From Climacium dendroides (lineage: Eukaryota > Streptophyta > Bryopsida > Hypnales > Climaciaceae), in NCBI GenBank assembly GCA_950106755.1, contig OX467084.1:28957213-29021212 (forward strand): DNA of 64,000 bases, given 5' to 3'. How positions within the stretch are numbered: position 1 is the first letter of the stretch; the number at the start of each line of letters is the position of its first letter. Both the position numbers and the translations under genes were made by a program. This document shows, piece after piece, positions 45,414 to 56,866 of the stretch. The notes beneath the pieces were generated by a model. The model did not search any database. It was not told where the DNA came from and worked only from the letters and a program-made list of their open reading frames with translations.

Positions 45414-48400
45414 ATGGATAAACTTGGTTACCAGGATTTGCTATCGAAATCCCTTCTGAATGGATTTCCAGAAGGTGGCAATTCGACATCGAGCTTCCAG
45501 CTTCAGGGGAAAGCAGAGCCTGTTGGAGGAACAGGTCGGTTCTTGGAGAATCTGATGAGCGATTCTCTCCGGCAAGATACCTCCGGAGCTGCTGAAGGGC
45601 CTCTTACTGAACCCAATTCCGGACATGGGATTGGCTCTGGAATGGACGGAGCAGTTGTGGAGAAACGTGGATCTCCATCTGTTCATACACATAGAAGCAT
45701 TATGCGGGGAAGAGCTTTGCGAACCGAGGATTCGAAGATCGACGGGTTCCATCGATCACTTTTGAAATCCAGAATGATGGGTACTAAAGCACGAACTGAT
45801 GTTCAGTCGCCCATGTTGTCGTTCAGAAGTCTGTTAGAAGGTGCCATTAGTGCTTCTGGAGTCCAGTCTACTACTCCTGCGCAGAGGATCGCAGAATCAG
45901 GTTTGCAATACGATAGTTTTGTTACGAACAGGACAACGCCGGAATCTTGTGGTGAGGGGAAGGGTCTGTCAGTTGAGGGTATGTCGGAGTTACGGAAAGG
46001 AGAACGAAATTTCGCATTACGTGCACATGATTCTTGTGCACTAAGAGGAGACACGGTTGGTGATAGCGTCTCGCGTGCCTCATACTCTTCACTTTTGCAA
46101 GCTCAATTGGGTGATCATCCTTTCGAAGCAAGAGCAGATCCTTCTTGCAAGACAGTGGGAACATTGCGTTTGAGTGTGGAGGCTCATTCTCCACCTGATA
46201 AGTTACAGTTACAATCTACTGAAGTAGAGGGCGGTTTTTTGGCTCTACTGAACCACACCACTCGATTGCATGTTCCTGTTGCACAACGTCCAAGTTCACC
46301 CCGAACTGATTCTATATCTAATGGAGGGAGGACATCGGGTGTTCACTTTCCTGATAAGCACTTGCAAGCTATCGCTGGAGATGCACCACGGTCCGCAGAC
46401 GCTTTGTCGGAGAGGGATGGAAGTGACTCGCTGAGAGCTACTACGGTCCTTGCATCAACAGTGCTGGCAAGATCCGAAGGTGCTGTTCCACTGGCGGAGG
46501 CTGTGGTGGAACGAAAAAGTTCAAAGGTGGCTCATTCGATGTGTTCTGATGAAGATGCATCGGACAGTCCGCTTCCGGAAAAAGGCGGCGGACCCTTAGC
46601 TGTAAACGAATCGCGGTCCGCAGACCTTCTTTCAGATAGGCTTGCCTTTGATTACTCTAATACGGTTACGGTCCCAGCATCACCGATCCTCACAAGAAGA
46701 GAAGATGATGTATCACGGGCGGATGTCGTGGTGGGTGATTCTGCGTCTATTGTGGATGAAATGTCGGATGCTCAACTTTTGGAAGAGTTGTCGCGAGGCC
46801 TTGCTATAGAGCAATCAAGCTTTGCAGAGAATGCATCGAATATGGGTGCTGTTGGCTCGCCAGAATCTGCTGCCGCCTTAGCATCGACTGTACCTACAAG
46901 AGCACAAAAGAGTGTTCTACGTGAAGTTGTGGTGGCCGATTCCTTGTCTACCGACGAGAAGGCATTAGAAGTTCACCTTTCTGAGGAACCCTCTGGTGCC
47001 CTTGGTGTAGACGAATCACGGTTTACGCACAATGTCCCAGAGAGAGATGTCCCAGACTCGCCAGAGGTTGCTGCTGTTCCAGAAGTACCTGTTTTCACAA
47101 GATTAGAGGAGGCCGATCTGCCAGCAGGGATCGAACGAGCAAGTGGTGTGGTGGCTGATACTATATCTGACGAGGAGAATGTATCTCATGCTCAAGTTCC
47201 GGGAGAAGCCCCACAAGCCCTTGCTTTGGATGAATCTCGACCTGCTGAGTTTGTCCCAGAGAGAGATCCCATTGGCTCGTTAGGATCTGCAACAGTATCA
47301 GCACCGGCTGTGCTTGTAAGAAGGGAAGTGGATGTTCCACGGGTCGAGGTTGTGGTGGCTGGTTCCACGAGTACGGACGAGGAGATGTCTGACTTATTCG
47401 TTTCGGACCAACCATCACAAGCCCTTGCTTTGGATGGATTACGAAACAGAGGCATTATGATAGGGGAGGATCCAGCTAAGTTGCCAGAAGCTGCTGCCGA
47501 GCCAGAATCCCTTTTGGACACACGAACAAGAGAAGATGTTCCTCTGTCAGAGGCTTTGGTCGAAAAAGAGCTAGGGGTTTCTGGAGATGCAGTGGAGCAC
47601 TCTGAACAGAGCAAAGATCACCTTCTGCCATTCAATCGTTCTAATGAAGAGCTGTCGGTCGAGAGGATACAGTCTCCTTCACAATGTCTGGAGAAGCGTT
47701 GTGCCGACGGCTTTGATGGTCTTATAGATGGTGGGACTGCCTTGGTGTCATCCTGTGAGGCGGGTTTGAAACAAATGGGCGACGCAGAGGCTGTTTCTGT
47801 GGATGCAGAGACGACCTTGGAATGGTCCTGCAAAGCTAGCTTGAAGAAAATGGAGGACGTTGATAGAGATGTAGTAGAGCAACGAGGGGACTATTTATGC
47901 GAAGGTGTATCTGCAGGAACAGTTGATGAATGTCCCCGTCAAGCAGTTTCGAGGCGAACAGAAAATCTGAATGCCTTGTTCGTTGAGGAGCAAGATGGCG
48001 AGATATGCGATGCTCGTCTGACTTCTTCAACTGAAAATGAACTATTCAAATCAGAAGCGGATACTGAATCGACAAAGATCGCTTTGGAAATGGAGTTGGA
48101 TACATCTGAAGACGATCCTGGACATTCAATACGTACTGAATCGGTCAAAGATGGCCTAACTGTGAATGCCTTGGCTGAGAAGTCCTCTTCCTTGCTGCCT
48201 CGTAGTTCAAATGAAGTTATTAATCGACTGGAAGTAGAGCAGCGCAATTTTGATACTTTGGCAGACGAGCTAACTGAGAAGCAGTTGCCGGTACTACCGT
48301 ACTCAGAGAGCCAAGGTGCAAACCAAGGTATTATTGTTAGTAGAAGTAGTTGTGAATCTGAGGAATTGCCTCCATCGGAGTTAGTTGGAGTTGAAGTTGA

Positions 48401-51400
48401 ACCGGATTTACGAAACGAAGAGGAAAGAGTACAAGGTCATGTTGGAGAGATTGTCGACAGTGCGACGGATTCGGGTAATGTTGGTGTTCCAGTTGATCAG
48501 GCCGTAAGTCCTGACGCAGTATCTGAGGGACTGAGGCAAGTAATTTTACGTGATAGTGATGCCACAGTTTCAGAGTCCCTGGAATCTGTACAGGTTAGTG
48601 GAGCAGAATTCGGAGCCGCTCATCAAGAGGCGGGAAAGGAGGTGCAGTCACCTCTAGTAATGAAGTCCAAAGACAGACGTAGTCGAGATGTTGGCGATGT
48701 TGAGAACAGACTTATTAGTCATTCTGACGATCGTGAAGAAATTGAAGAGCAGCCATATGCTTCACCATTGAATGGAACCGTGAATGATCAGTTGGTGGGG
48801 GTGGAGGTAGTGGCGCCTGTAGTTTATTTATTTATATTTAATTTAATTTAAAATTTTAAAAAATTACTAAATTTTATATAGTGATTTGCGTAATTTTTCT
48901 TCTTATATGAAGAGTTGGTTTAGTTCTTTACATGCTGCATTAGAAGTCATTGATTCTTAGTTTGCATTCCGTCTTTTAAGGTCTTAATCTGAGTTGACTG
49001 TGGCTACAGGTCCGTTCTTTCAAGAAGAGGGGTAGGCCACGCGTCGACAATCACGAGAAAACTCTTCATGGAATAGGAAGGGCCCATCTTCAACCGTCAG
49101 GATCTAAAAGGAAGAGACACTTGCAATACGCTGGTAATCGATGGAGGCGTAATCGACATATTGATCCAGACCAGCCAGTCCCCATCTATATTGAAGGTCG
49201 CGATGAGGTAAAGGTAGACTCGTACTCGGGAAAGTTGATCCGAAGGGCAGGAGTCCTGATTTCTACCTTCCAGCAGATGACCCCGGAACAATGGAATCAG
49301 CAGCTTCATGTGGACTATTTATCATCTCAAGTTCGGATATTGAATATGTTGTGAAAGCAGTAGAAATTAGGTAATATGGTAATCTGGTAATGTGGTATAT
49401 AATCTGTTACAAGCACTGTTTTTACGTTGCAAGTTGTTGTAATTTGCTAGTGAGACTAAGATTGCACTGTCAGTTGGGTACTCATCGACCATGAATTGAC
49501 AAGCGTAGTTTATTGCTGTATTTCGTTTTTTTCTTGTTGCTGGGTCATAAATCTACCGACCTTCGTTGGAATTTTCTCATCTATTGATTATGGCTTAAGG
49601 AATGTTACTAATAGAGGCAGAATTAAGTCAATTTAGACATTGTACAGAAATTGACTAGGTGTGAAGGTTTCATTAGGAAATACTTCCGTGTTCTGCTATT
49701 TACTTCTGACGTCATTCTAAAGCAATGTGTTAGGAATGATCATGAGGATGTACTTATTATGTTGAGCTAAGAAGTCTAGAGGTGGGAAGCTGTGCAGGAG
49801 TGGAACTGATTTGTACTGTTCCATTTTTCTAGGGTTTTGAGGAGGCTGATGATGGTTCATTCTCGCAGTGGCTGGCACATCAAGATAAAGGGAATTCTGC
49901 ACCATCTTCATCTATAAGGAAAAGGGTTCGTCAGCATGGCCCGGAACTGATTAAACCTTTAATAGCAATTCCGTCCTTCCGATTTGTTGCCGATTATGAA
50001 GAGAGACAGCAAGAAGTTGAGAAGAGAAGGAAGGCTGAGATGCAGCGGCATCTTGCTCCCAGTACTCATGAGGTAAGTTTTTTGAACTTGTGGATTTCAG
50101 CTGTTTTGCATGGCAGTATTTTAGTGAACCTGTTATCCCCATCATATGGCCTTCTCCAGAGTGCTTCTAGAATTTCATTAGGTTTCTAACACAAGATCGT
50201 TGTTCATGGTCCGTCAATACAGACCTTAATGAGTTCGAGGACAGTACGGGCGTCAGATTATGATATGGACGATGAGGATGAGAGATGGCTGTACGCATGG
50301 AATAAGCGGCTCGCTCGAGGGGGCTTAAAGCAGCCGATATCTGAAGACAAGTTTGAAGAGATGATTGAATGTTTTGAGCGAATGTATGCTCAGATGGAAG
50401 TTGATCCAGCTGGGGACTTTCCAGGATTCCTCGACTGTCAAAAATCTTTGGCACACTCTGTGCCTGGTAGCTCATTACCAAGCACCTCCCCATCAGGTCT
50501 GGGCTTCTTATGTACTGATCTAGCCACTCCAGATATTCCAGTTCCGGAAAATGCACCTACGTTGAATCCTTCTAGAACTTGGTCTGGACGCTCTCCTTGG
50601 ACTGGTGGTTTGAAAGATGTGTCGAGCTTGGGGAAACAGGTTGTGGTGTCCTCAGCAATCTGGGTTGACAGGATTGAGGGGGAATCTGCTTCTCCAGACA
50701 GTACAGTTCTTTTCCACAATTTGAACTCAGAAAATAAAAGAAACATCTGTAAATCTGTGGCAGATACTGTGACTGGAAAACCAAGCGACGGCTCATTACA
50801 AAAGTCCTTCGAAACTTCTGCAAAACAGCATGCCTCTGACGACTGTTGCATATGCAATGGAGGGGAAGATGATCAGACTAACCCTGTAAGTTTGCTTCTG
50901 TATCTAGTGTGCTGTAGTGCTTGGAGGATCCTCTGGGGTGTTGCTGTCACCAAGTCATGCAAGCAGCGCCCTCTGTATGGCCTCTTATCTCTTTGCTTTG
51001 AATGCTTTCAGTGGGTCTGTCCGAGAGTAAGCTGGAGCGATTTCAAGTACCCTGACATTTCATCAAACATATGCGAGGTCGTAGCCACTATGTTATACTA
51101 GCTTTTGTTTCCCAGTGAAGCACATATTAGCCTGCAAACATCTTATCTTGAGAGCAGTGGGCCTGCATGTTTCCAGCGATTGCTAATAACTGCCTGTAAT
51201 GGCTACCCAATTTTGTGTGATTGGTTGAAAAGCCATATTTTTAAGAATGATAACTAATCTGATGCCTTTGCATATGATGTGATTTTGCAGGTTTATACTT
51301 GCAAACGATGCTTGATACATGTGCATCAATCGTGTTATGGCATTCGTGAAAAGTTCCGTGATGATGAGGGTCGAGTTATTGCTCCTCCAAGCTGGTGTTG

Positions 51401-54400
51401 CCGCAAGTGTGAGGCTGTGGCTGTAGGCGCGGCGCAGCCTAACGTCAGGTATGAGCTTTGGCGTTCAGCGGTGTAAAGGTTTTATTCCGGCTGTTCATGG
51501 GATTGTTTTCAATTATCAATAAAAGCACCTGAGCGTGGTGTGTTATAGTTATTCACAAATTCTCCACGACTGGAGGGAATGCCGTTTTCTTGAATTTGCT
51601 TATTCAGTTGAACAGGTGTCACATGGACAGATTGGTGGTTCATATATAATGTTTTTATTTTCGAACTACAAGTTCTTTTCCATGAAAGAAACTAATTTTA
51701 TAATGTGTACATCTTCTTTGCCATTTTCCCTTTACAATTGTTAAGATCACTGATAATCGTTGTCCACGATTAACATTCGTCATCTTCAAGCTTTTGAATT
51801 GAATTTGAGATATACTGTTTGATATAACCTGACCCTGAGAATTTTGATTGGGTGTTTTAATGCTGCAGCTGTGTCCTGTGTCGAAAGAAAGGAGGTGCTT
51901 TGAAACCAACAGTGGCTCCTCGAAAATGGGCCCATGTCGCTTGTGCTCTGTACACCAACGAAACCTTTTTCGTTGACCCTGATGCGATGGAACCAATCGA
52001 TGGTATTGCAGCAGTGGCGGCCAGGGCTCAGGATCGGCAGGATCGGTGTGGATTATGTGGAGTGAAGAGGGGTATATGTTCGCTCTGTTCAGTAAGAGGC
52101 TGCAGAGCTCCATTCCACATATCTTGTGGTGTAAGCCAGGGAGCGTCATTCGAGGCAAGCTTGCTAAAATCCAGGATTGTTTTGTGATTCAAACTTATTT
52201 CCCTTACACGATTTTTCTGTTTCTATTTTCGGGCTTTGCTGTCGCAACTTATCTCGTTTTATTTGATAGTCTCGCTCGATGTGAATGGCGATCCGAATCC
52301 CTGCATATTTTGCAATCGAATCGTCCGACATAGTCTGAAGTTTGGATCATGTTGTTGCCATCCGTTGTATGCAGCTGCGGCAATCTAAGAAAAAAGTTGT
52401 AGGTGTCCGTTCCTTTTGCCCTCGTCATGCGCGGACAACTCCAATGGATTCGAACCCCTCAGCTGGATTGAAGGAGTTGATGAGTAGCAGTACCACGAGC
52501 GGGTCCACAGTCTCCCCAACAGCCAGCGGCAGTATTTCAACGGCATCGTCCCTGGACTACAGGGAGGAATGGTCTTCAAGGCAAAACACTGCATGTATGG
52601 GTGGAAGTTTCACAGAGCCAGCCACGAATGTGGGACCATATGTTGCGGATGTGATGGATCATGCTGTGAGCGTGACTGGGAAGGGTACTGAGGATACTGG
52701 TAGAGAGAGGCCCACTGGTTTGCGTTTCACTTTAAAACGGAGATGGGACGAGCCTTGCACCCAAGTTTCCGAAGATGGAGTCACCAGTGACGTACAGAAG
52801 AAATCTGGTAATGGAGACAAAATCGAAGCTCCGGGATGTAAATCTACGTGGCATGTGGTGGAGCCTGGGCAAAAACTGAAGAAGATCAAATTCAAGTTCG
52901 GAAAGCTTGCCCAGAGTCAGGATCCAGAGTCCTCTCCCACCCTTGTCCAGCAGGAGAGGATTGGCAGCGAGGACCCGGAGGTAGAGAAGATTAAGGAGGT
53001 CGTGCCTACAGTCGGTGAAGTGTCTTGTGATGCTTATGTAAATGACGGGGACACTGCGTTTGTGAATGGTCTGTCGGAAGATAGGTTTGTGAAAGAAGTG
53101 AAAGAACTCGCCATCTTAGAACAGGCGATGAAGTCAGATGTGGCGCCATTACATATCATGCGGGAGGCATTTGTGTATTGGCGTGCCAAGCGAGCAGGGC
53201 ACAAAGGTTTTCTACTTTGCGAGCTAAACCATGTAAGTCTGCGAGTGAGTGCTTACTTGCTTGGAGTTTGGTTGGCAACTGATATCTTAATTTTTGAGTA
53301 CAACTGCATGCCGTAATGGAAGCTTGGCATAATTCGAAGGTCGGTAGGATTGGCAGATTTAGCAGGCCTGGATGTTTGTCACGCATAAATCGGTACAAGT
53401 AGTTGTTTGAAGAGTCATTGACATCATTCATTATGCAGAAGCAATGGTCGAAATTCCAGGGCATCTTCAACAAGGATTCAAGTGATGAGGGAAACCGTGC
53501 TACTGGGAAGTTGCGTGTTCCACTGCCACTGCAGCCGTCCCCTTTGTCTACTGAGAAGGTATGCCGTCTTTAATAAGATCACAGAGTTCTCTTCATTGAC
53601 TGAATGTAATGATGCACACTGCTTTGAGGTCCTGAGATGCAGGAGGTACAGCTATCTCGTTTAATACGTTTTCTTCTGGGGCAGCCAGTAGTACACGTTG
53701 GAACAGCTGCAGGGTCAGTATACCCTGAAAACTACTTGTATGTGTTAGCTGGACATGTGCAGCCCGTCGTCCATTTGAGATGAGGATTACTTTTCCGTTT
53801 GAAGAGATTAGTGAAAGAGTTGTTTCAAGCTTGTCGAATGCTTGCGAGGGACATAAGAACTGGAGATTGTCCTCTAATTTGTTCTTGAGGGTTTAGTGAT
53901 ATATAAGGGATCTTTCACTTGGGACCGCTTCCACGTATGTTTCAAAGTAAATGGTGAAAGTGAAACCAAGAAGTTAATGGATGCAGTTTTCATCTTCTGC
54001 AGGTAGTGAAACTTCAGTTGATCGTCATGGGTCGTATGTTTGATCTTATAGTGTTGTCCTATTATTTGTGGCAGATGTTGGAAAAGGCAAAGGAACTTCG
54101 GGAGCTGCTTGATCGTGTGCGGTCTATGGCTCGTTTAGTGGTCCGACGAGAGAAACTTAAATACAACCAACAGCTTGTGCAAATGACGATAGCCTCTGCG
54201 GAGCTGAACAGGTCTGAAAGTACATCAGAGGAGCGACGTTGTGTTTGGTGTCCTTCTTCGAAGACACTGTTGAAGTGTGGAACTTGTCCGCGCAGCTTTT
54301 GCTTCAACTGTTTCAAGAATCGGAAGGGTTTTGGAGTAAAGGGTTGGATGGCTGCGTCTAAACAAGCCATGTATAGCTGTAAATATTGCCGAGAGCTCAT

Positions 54401-55256
54401 AAGTAATGTAGCAGACTTTTCTAATAATTTGGATCCAACACCTGAAGACGTTGCGGATGCTGGGCTGGTTAGCACCCCAGTGGTTGCAAGTGAACGTGTA
54501 GATGGGATGGTTAGTACCCCGGTGACTTCCGGTGAACTCTCACGTGGGGCCAGGGAAAGGGAAATGGGTAAAGGACGTGATGAAAGGTGGGCCTTGCAAG
54601 AGTTTGACAATCCTAGCCCTGCTTCAGTTATTCCAGGCGGAGGCGAGACTATTGCTTCAGACAAGGGACTGGTTGTAGGACGTGGTAAAGGAATTCGTTG
54701 GACAGCAAGTGCAAATGCAGGACCTGGTTCTGTTAGACGTGGTTCTGAGAACGGAGCGAGTAACCAGAGTAAGCTCGGGGAGCTTGAGAGTGGGTTGAAC
54801 AAGTTCTTGAGCATCGCCAATGACCAGATGGAACACTCTAGCTTTGAAACAACGCTCCGAAGACTGAAAATACTCCGGCATAATAACGAAGACGTCAATC
54901 AAGAGCAGGCAGTTTCGGCTGAGATTCCATCTGGGGACCTACCGGAGGAGACTGCAGATGTTAGAGCTTCGGGGCCTGTTCTTGACGAATTGGAGCCGAG
55001 CAGAATGAACGGTGGCAACGTGTCTGTTGTCGCGTCTCCTGCTTCTGGTCCTGCGTTGCTTGTGTACAAGAAGAACAGAAGGTTGATATTGAGTGCGAGC
55101 TCCGAATCTCCACCGTCAGCCTATGATTTTTCAGACAAGCTGAATTATTCTCCCTCCCCCACAGGGCTGGAGAATGTGACATCAGAAAGGACTAGGTCTC
55201 CTGGTAGTGGGGTTATCGCCAAGCGGTTAGAGATTGGGGGATTAGAAAGGATTTAG
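45414..55256 (+). CDS. Very large EPL1-PHD-extended PHD chromatin reader (Jade/BRPF-like architecture)
   Basis: Nine coding exons: 45414-48806, 49010-49330, 49833-50072, 50223-50885, 51291-51448, 51869-52154, 52375-53232, 53439-53558 and 54075-55256; about 2406 residues. All junctions keep phase. Exon 1 (1131 codons) is acidic, low in predicted structure and internally repetitive. Exon 2 opens with KKRGRPR, an AT-hook-like motif. Exon 4 has an Enhancer-of-Polycomb-like segment (DDEDERWLYAWNKRL). It is followed by a PHD finger split between exons 4 and 5 (CCICNGG, CKRCLIHVHQSCYG, CCRKC). An extended PHD then spans exons 5-7: CVLCRKKGGA, WAHVACALY, RCGLCG, CRAPFHISC and SFCPRH. A Cys-rich cluster lies near residues 2069-2120. 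This EPL1/PHD/ePHD order is that of Jade/BRPF proteins, histone-tail readers of MYST acetyltransferase complexes. A nuclear role in chromatin is therefore inferred. The exon 6 donor is GC instead of GT. The exon 1 donor could alternatively lie 12 bp further (48818). Confidence 0.88.
46392..47560 (+). repeat. Tandem array of about six 67-75-residue repeats inside exon 1
   Basis: Within the PHD-protein exon 1, units start near 46392, 46617, 46820, 47021, 47241 and 47444. Each reads roughly: S/P-A-D-x-L/V-S/P-E-R-D, then A/V-P-A-x-x-L-x-R-x-E-x-D-V-P, then V-V-V-A/G-D-S-x-S-x-D-E, and finally L-A-L/V-D-E-S-R. Spacing varies from 200 to 225 bp in steps of three, so the reading frame is maintained while sequence diverges. 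The function is unknown. Such acidic repeats are usually disordered. Confidence 0.75.
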
Positions 55257-56240
55257 TATATTAGCTTGTGATCTAGGTAATGCGTTTCCGATAGCTTCAT
55301 TAGCAGCTTTCCTGCCCTGTTTGACAATTGAATCTCAGTCAAAATTGGGATTTACTGTAGAAATAGGTGGAATTCAACATGGAATATTGTCTGGATGGTG
55401 TGGAAGTGAAATCCTACCTGTCTAGAACTTTTCATACAATTACAAAATTAGAACATTGGTCTTATAATTTTACATTTTCTTTGCATTGCCAATCAAATTC
55501 ATATCCCAAGTCTCCCGAGAATTTCAATGTGGATAGTACCGGTGTGGAAGTGGCACTGATTTTGTAGTTCAGTTTTAGTTTTCCTTTTACTGAATGAAAA
55601 GATAATCTCAAATTATATTATTTTGGTTCATATGCATAGGAATATGCATTTGAAATACTTAAAACGCCTAGGGCCTTTTGTGGTTTGGTGTGCACCATTG
55701 AAGTGTTATTGGTTTAAATGTTATTACCTTTGTCCCAAAATGCTCTTCCTATTGGACAAAATGTTCCCAATTAAGGCTTAAAAATAAAATTTTAAAAATC
55801 AATTTTGTACTATAAGAAGAGTTTGGTGTACTTCTAACATTCTAAAAACTTTGAGTTTCGAAACCCCTTAAAAAGTGTAGTTTTGGAATATAAAAAAGTA
55901 GATTTGGGGGGACATTTTCAAGGAGCACCATTGGTCAATTAATTGTGAGTGTGAGGTTGACATTTTGTAAGCATTTAGTATACACCCAAGACCACATGTC
56001 CTTTGTTTTGCCTCCTAGAGCTTCATCCCCTTCAATCACGCAATATTTAAAGAGATGCAAAAAATAAGAATGAACAATGTGGATTGGTCCCTTCCATTAG
56101 GAAAAAATTGAACCCACAAAGAGGCCTTGAGTTTTCTTACTAATTTTTATACTAATTGAATGAATATGAAGGTGACCACATCCTCATTAGAATCACCACT
56201 TGGCATGTGCTCCATTCTTCATGATGAAATCATCATGAGA
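55257..56240. other. 3' flank of the PHD gene and AT-rich spacer
   Basis: 3' untranslated sequence followed by AT-rich DNA. No gene was recognised. Confidence 0.45.
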
Positions 56241-56448
56241 TTTATAAGATCATGGAGATGGATTGGGTAATGATGATAAATTTTTGAATTTATTGTGCAA
56301 TTAATAGCCCAATTAGTGATTTGAGAAGGCTCTTCCCACCTAAATTTATAAGATTGTGGAGATGGATTGGATAATGATGATGAGTTTTTGAATTCATCAT
56401 GCAATTTTTGACCCAATTAGTAAGTTGAGAAGGCTCTTCCCACCCAAG
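56241..56448 (+). repeat. Tandem duplication, two units of 104 bp
   Basis: The unit starting TTTATAAGAT at 56241 is repeated at about 56345. Shared blocks include GGAGATGGATTGG and GAGAAGGCTCTTCCCACC. Copies differ at scattered positions. Antisense frames here are by-products of the duplication. Confidence 0.75.
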
Positions 56449-56866
56449 CTTTTGCATTACAAAGCAGCCACTTTGGGGGGTCAATTTTTTCCTAATGAGT
56501 CATTTCATTTACTTTTTGATTGATGATTGTATGGATGGAGGGGGAACTACTATTTAGAGTTGTTTTGTTAGTCCCAAATGGTAATCAAAAACCAAATTTG
56601 ACCAATTCCATTAGAGGACTTTTGGAGTTTGGGAGAGGCCCTCCAAGGGTCTTGCAGGTAGACATTGTGTATTGACATTTCAACCAGGCTTGTTGTCCAC
56701 GTAGGGAGGCATGTCGTCGTCACAAGGACTTACTGGAAGGCCACAATGGCAAGGGGTATTTTCAACATGATGACTTTGGGAGCATGCAAGTTTTTTTTTA
56801 TGCTTGCATAGATCTTATTTTATTATTAATGGGTTTCACCAAAAAAGGCAGTAAAGACGAATCAGC

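Noticed and set aside
45441..48247. Several antisense frames of 64-140 codons inside exon 1 of the PHD gene
   Set aside because: They are mirror frames of a long biased coding exon and have no independent support.
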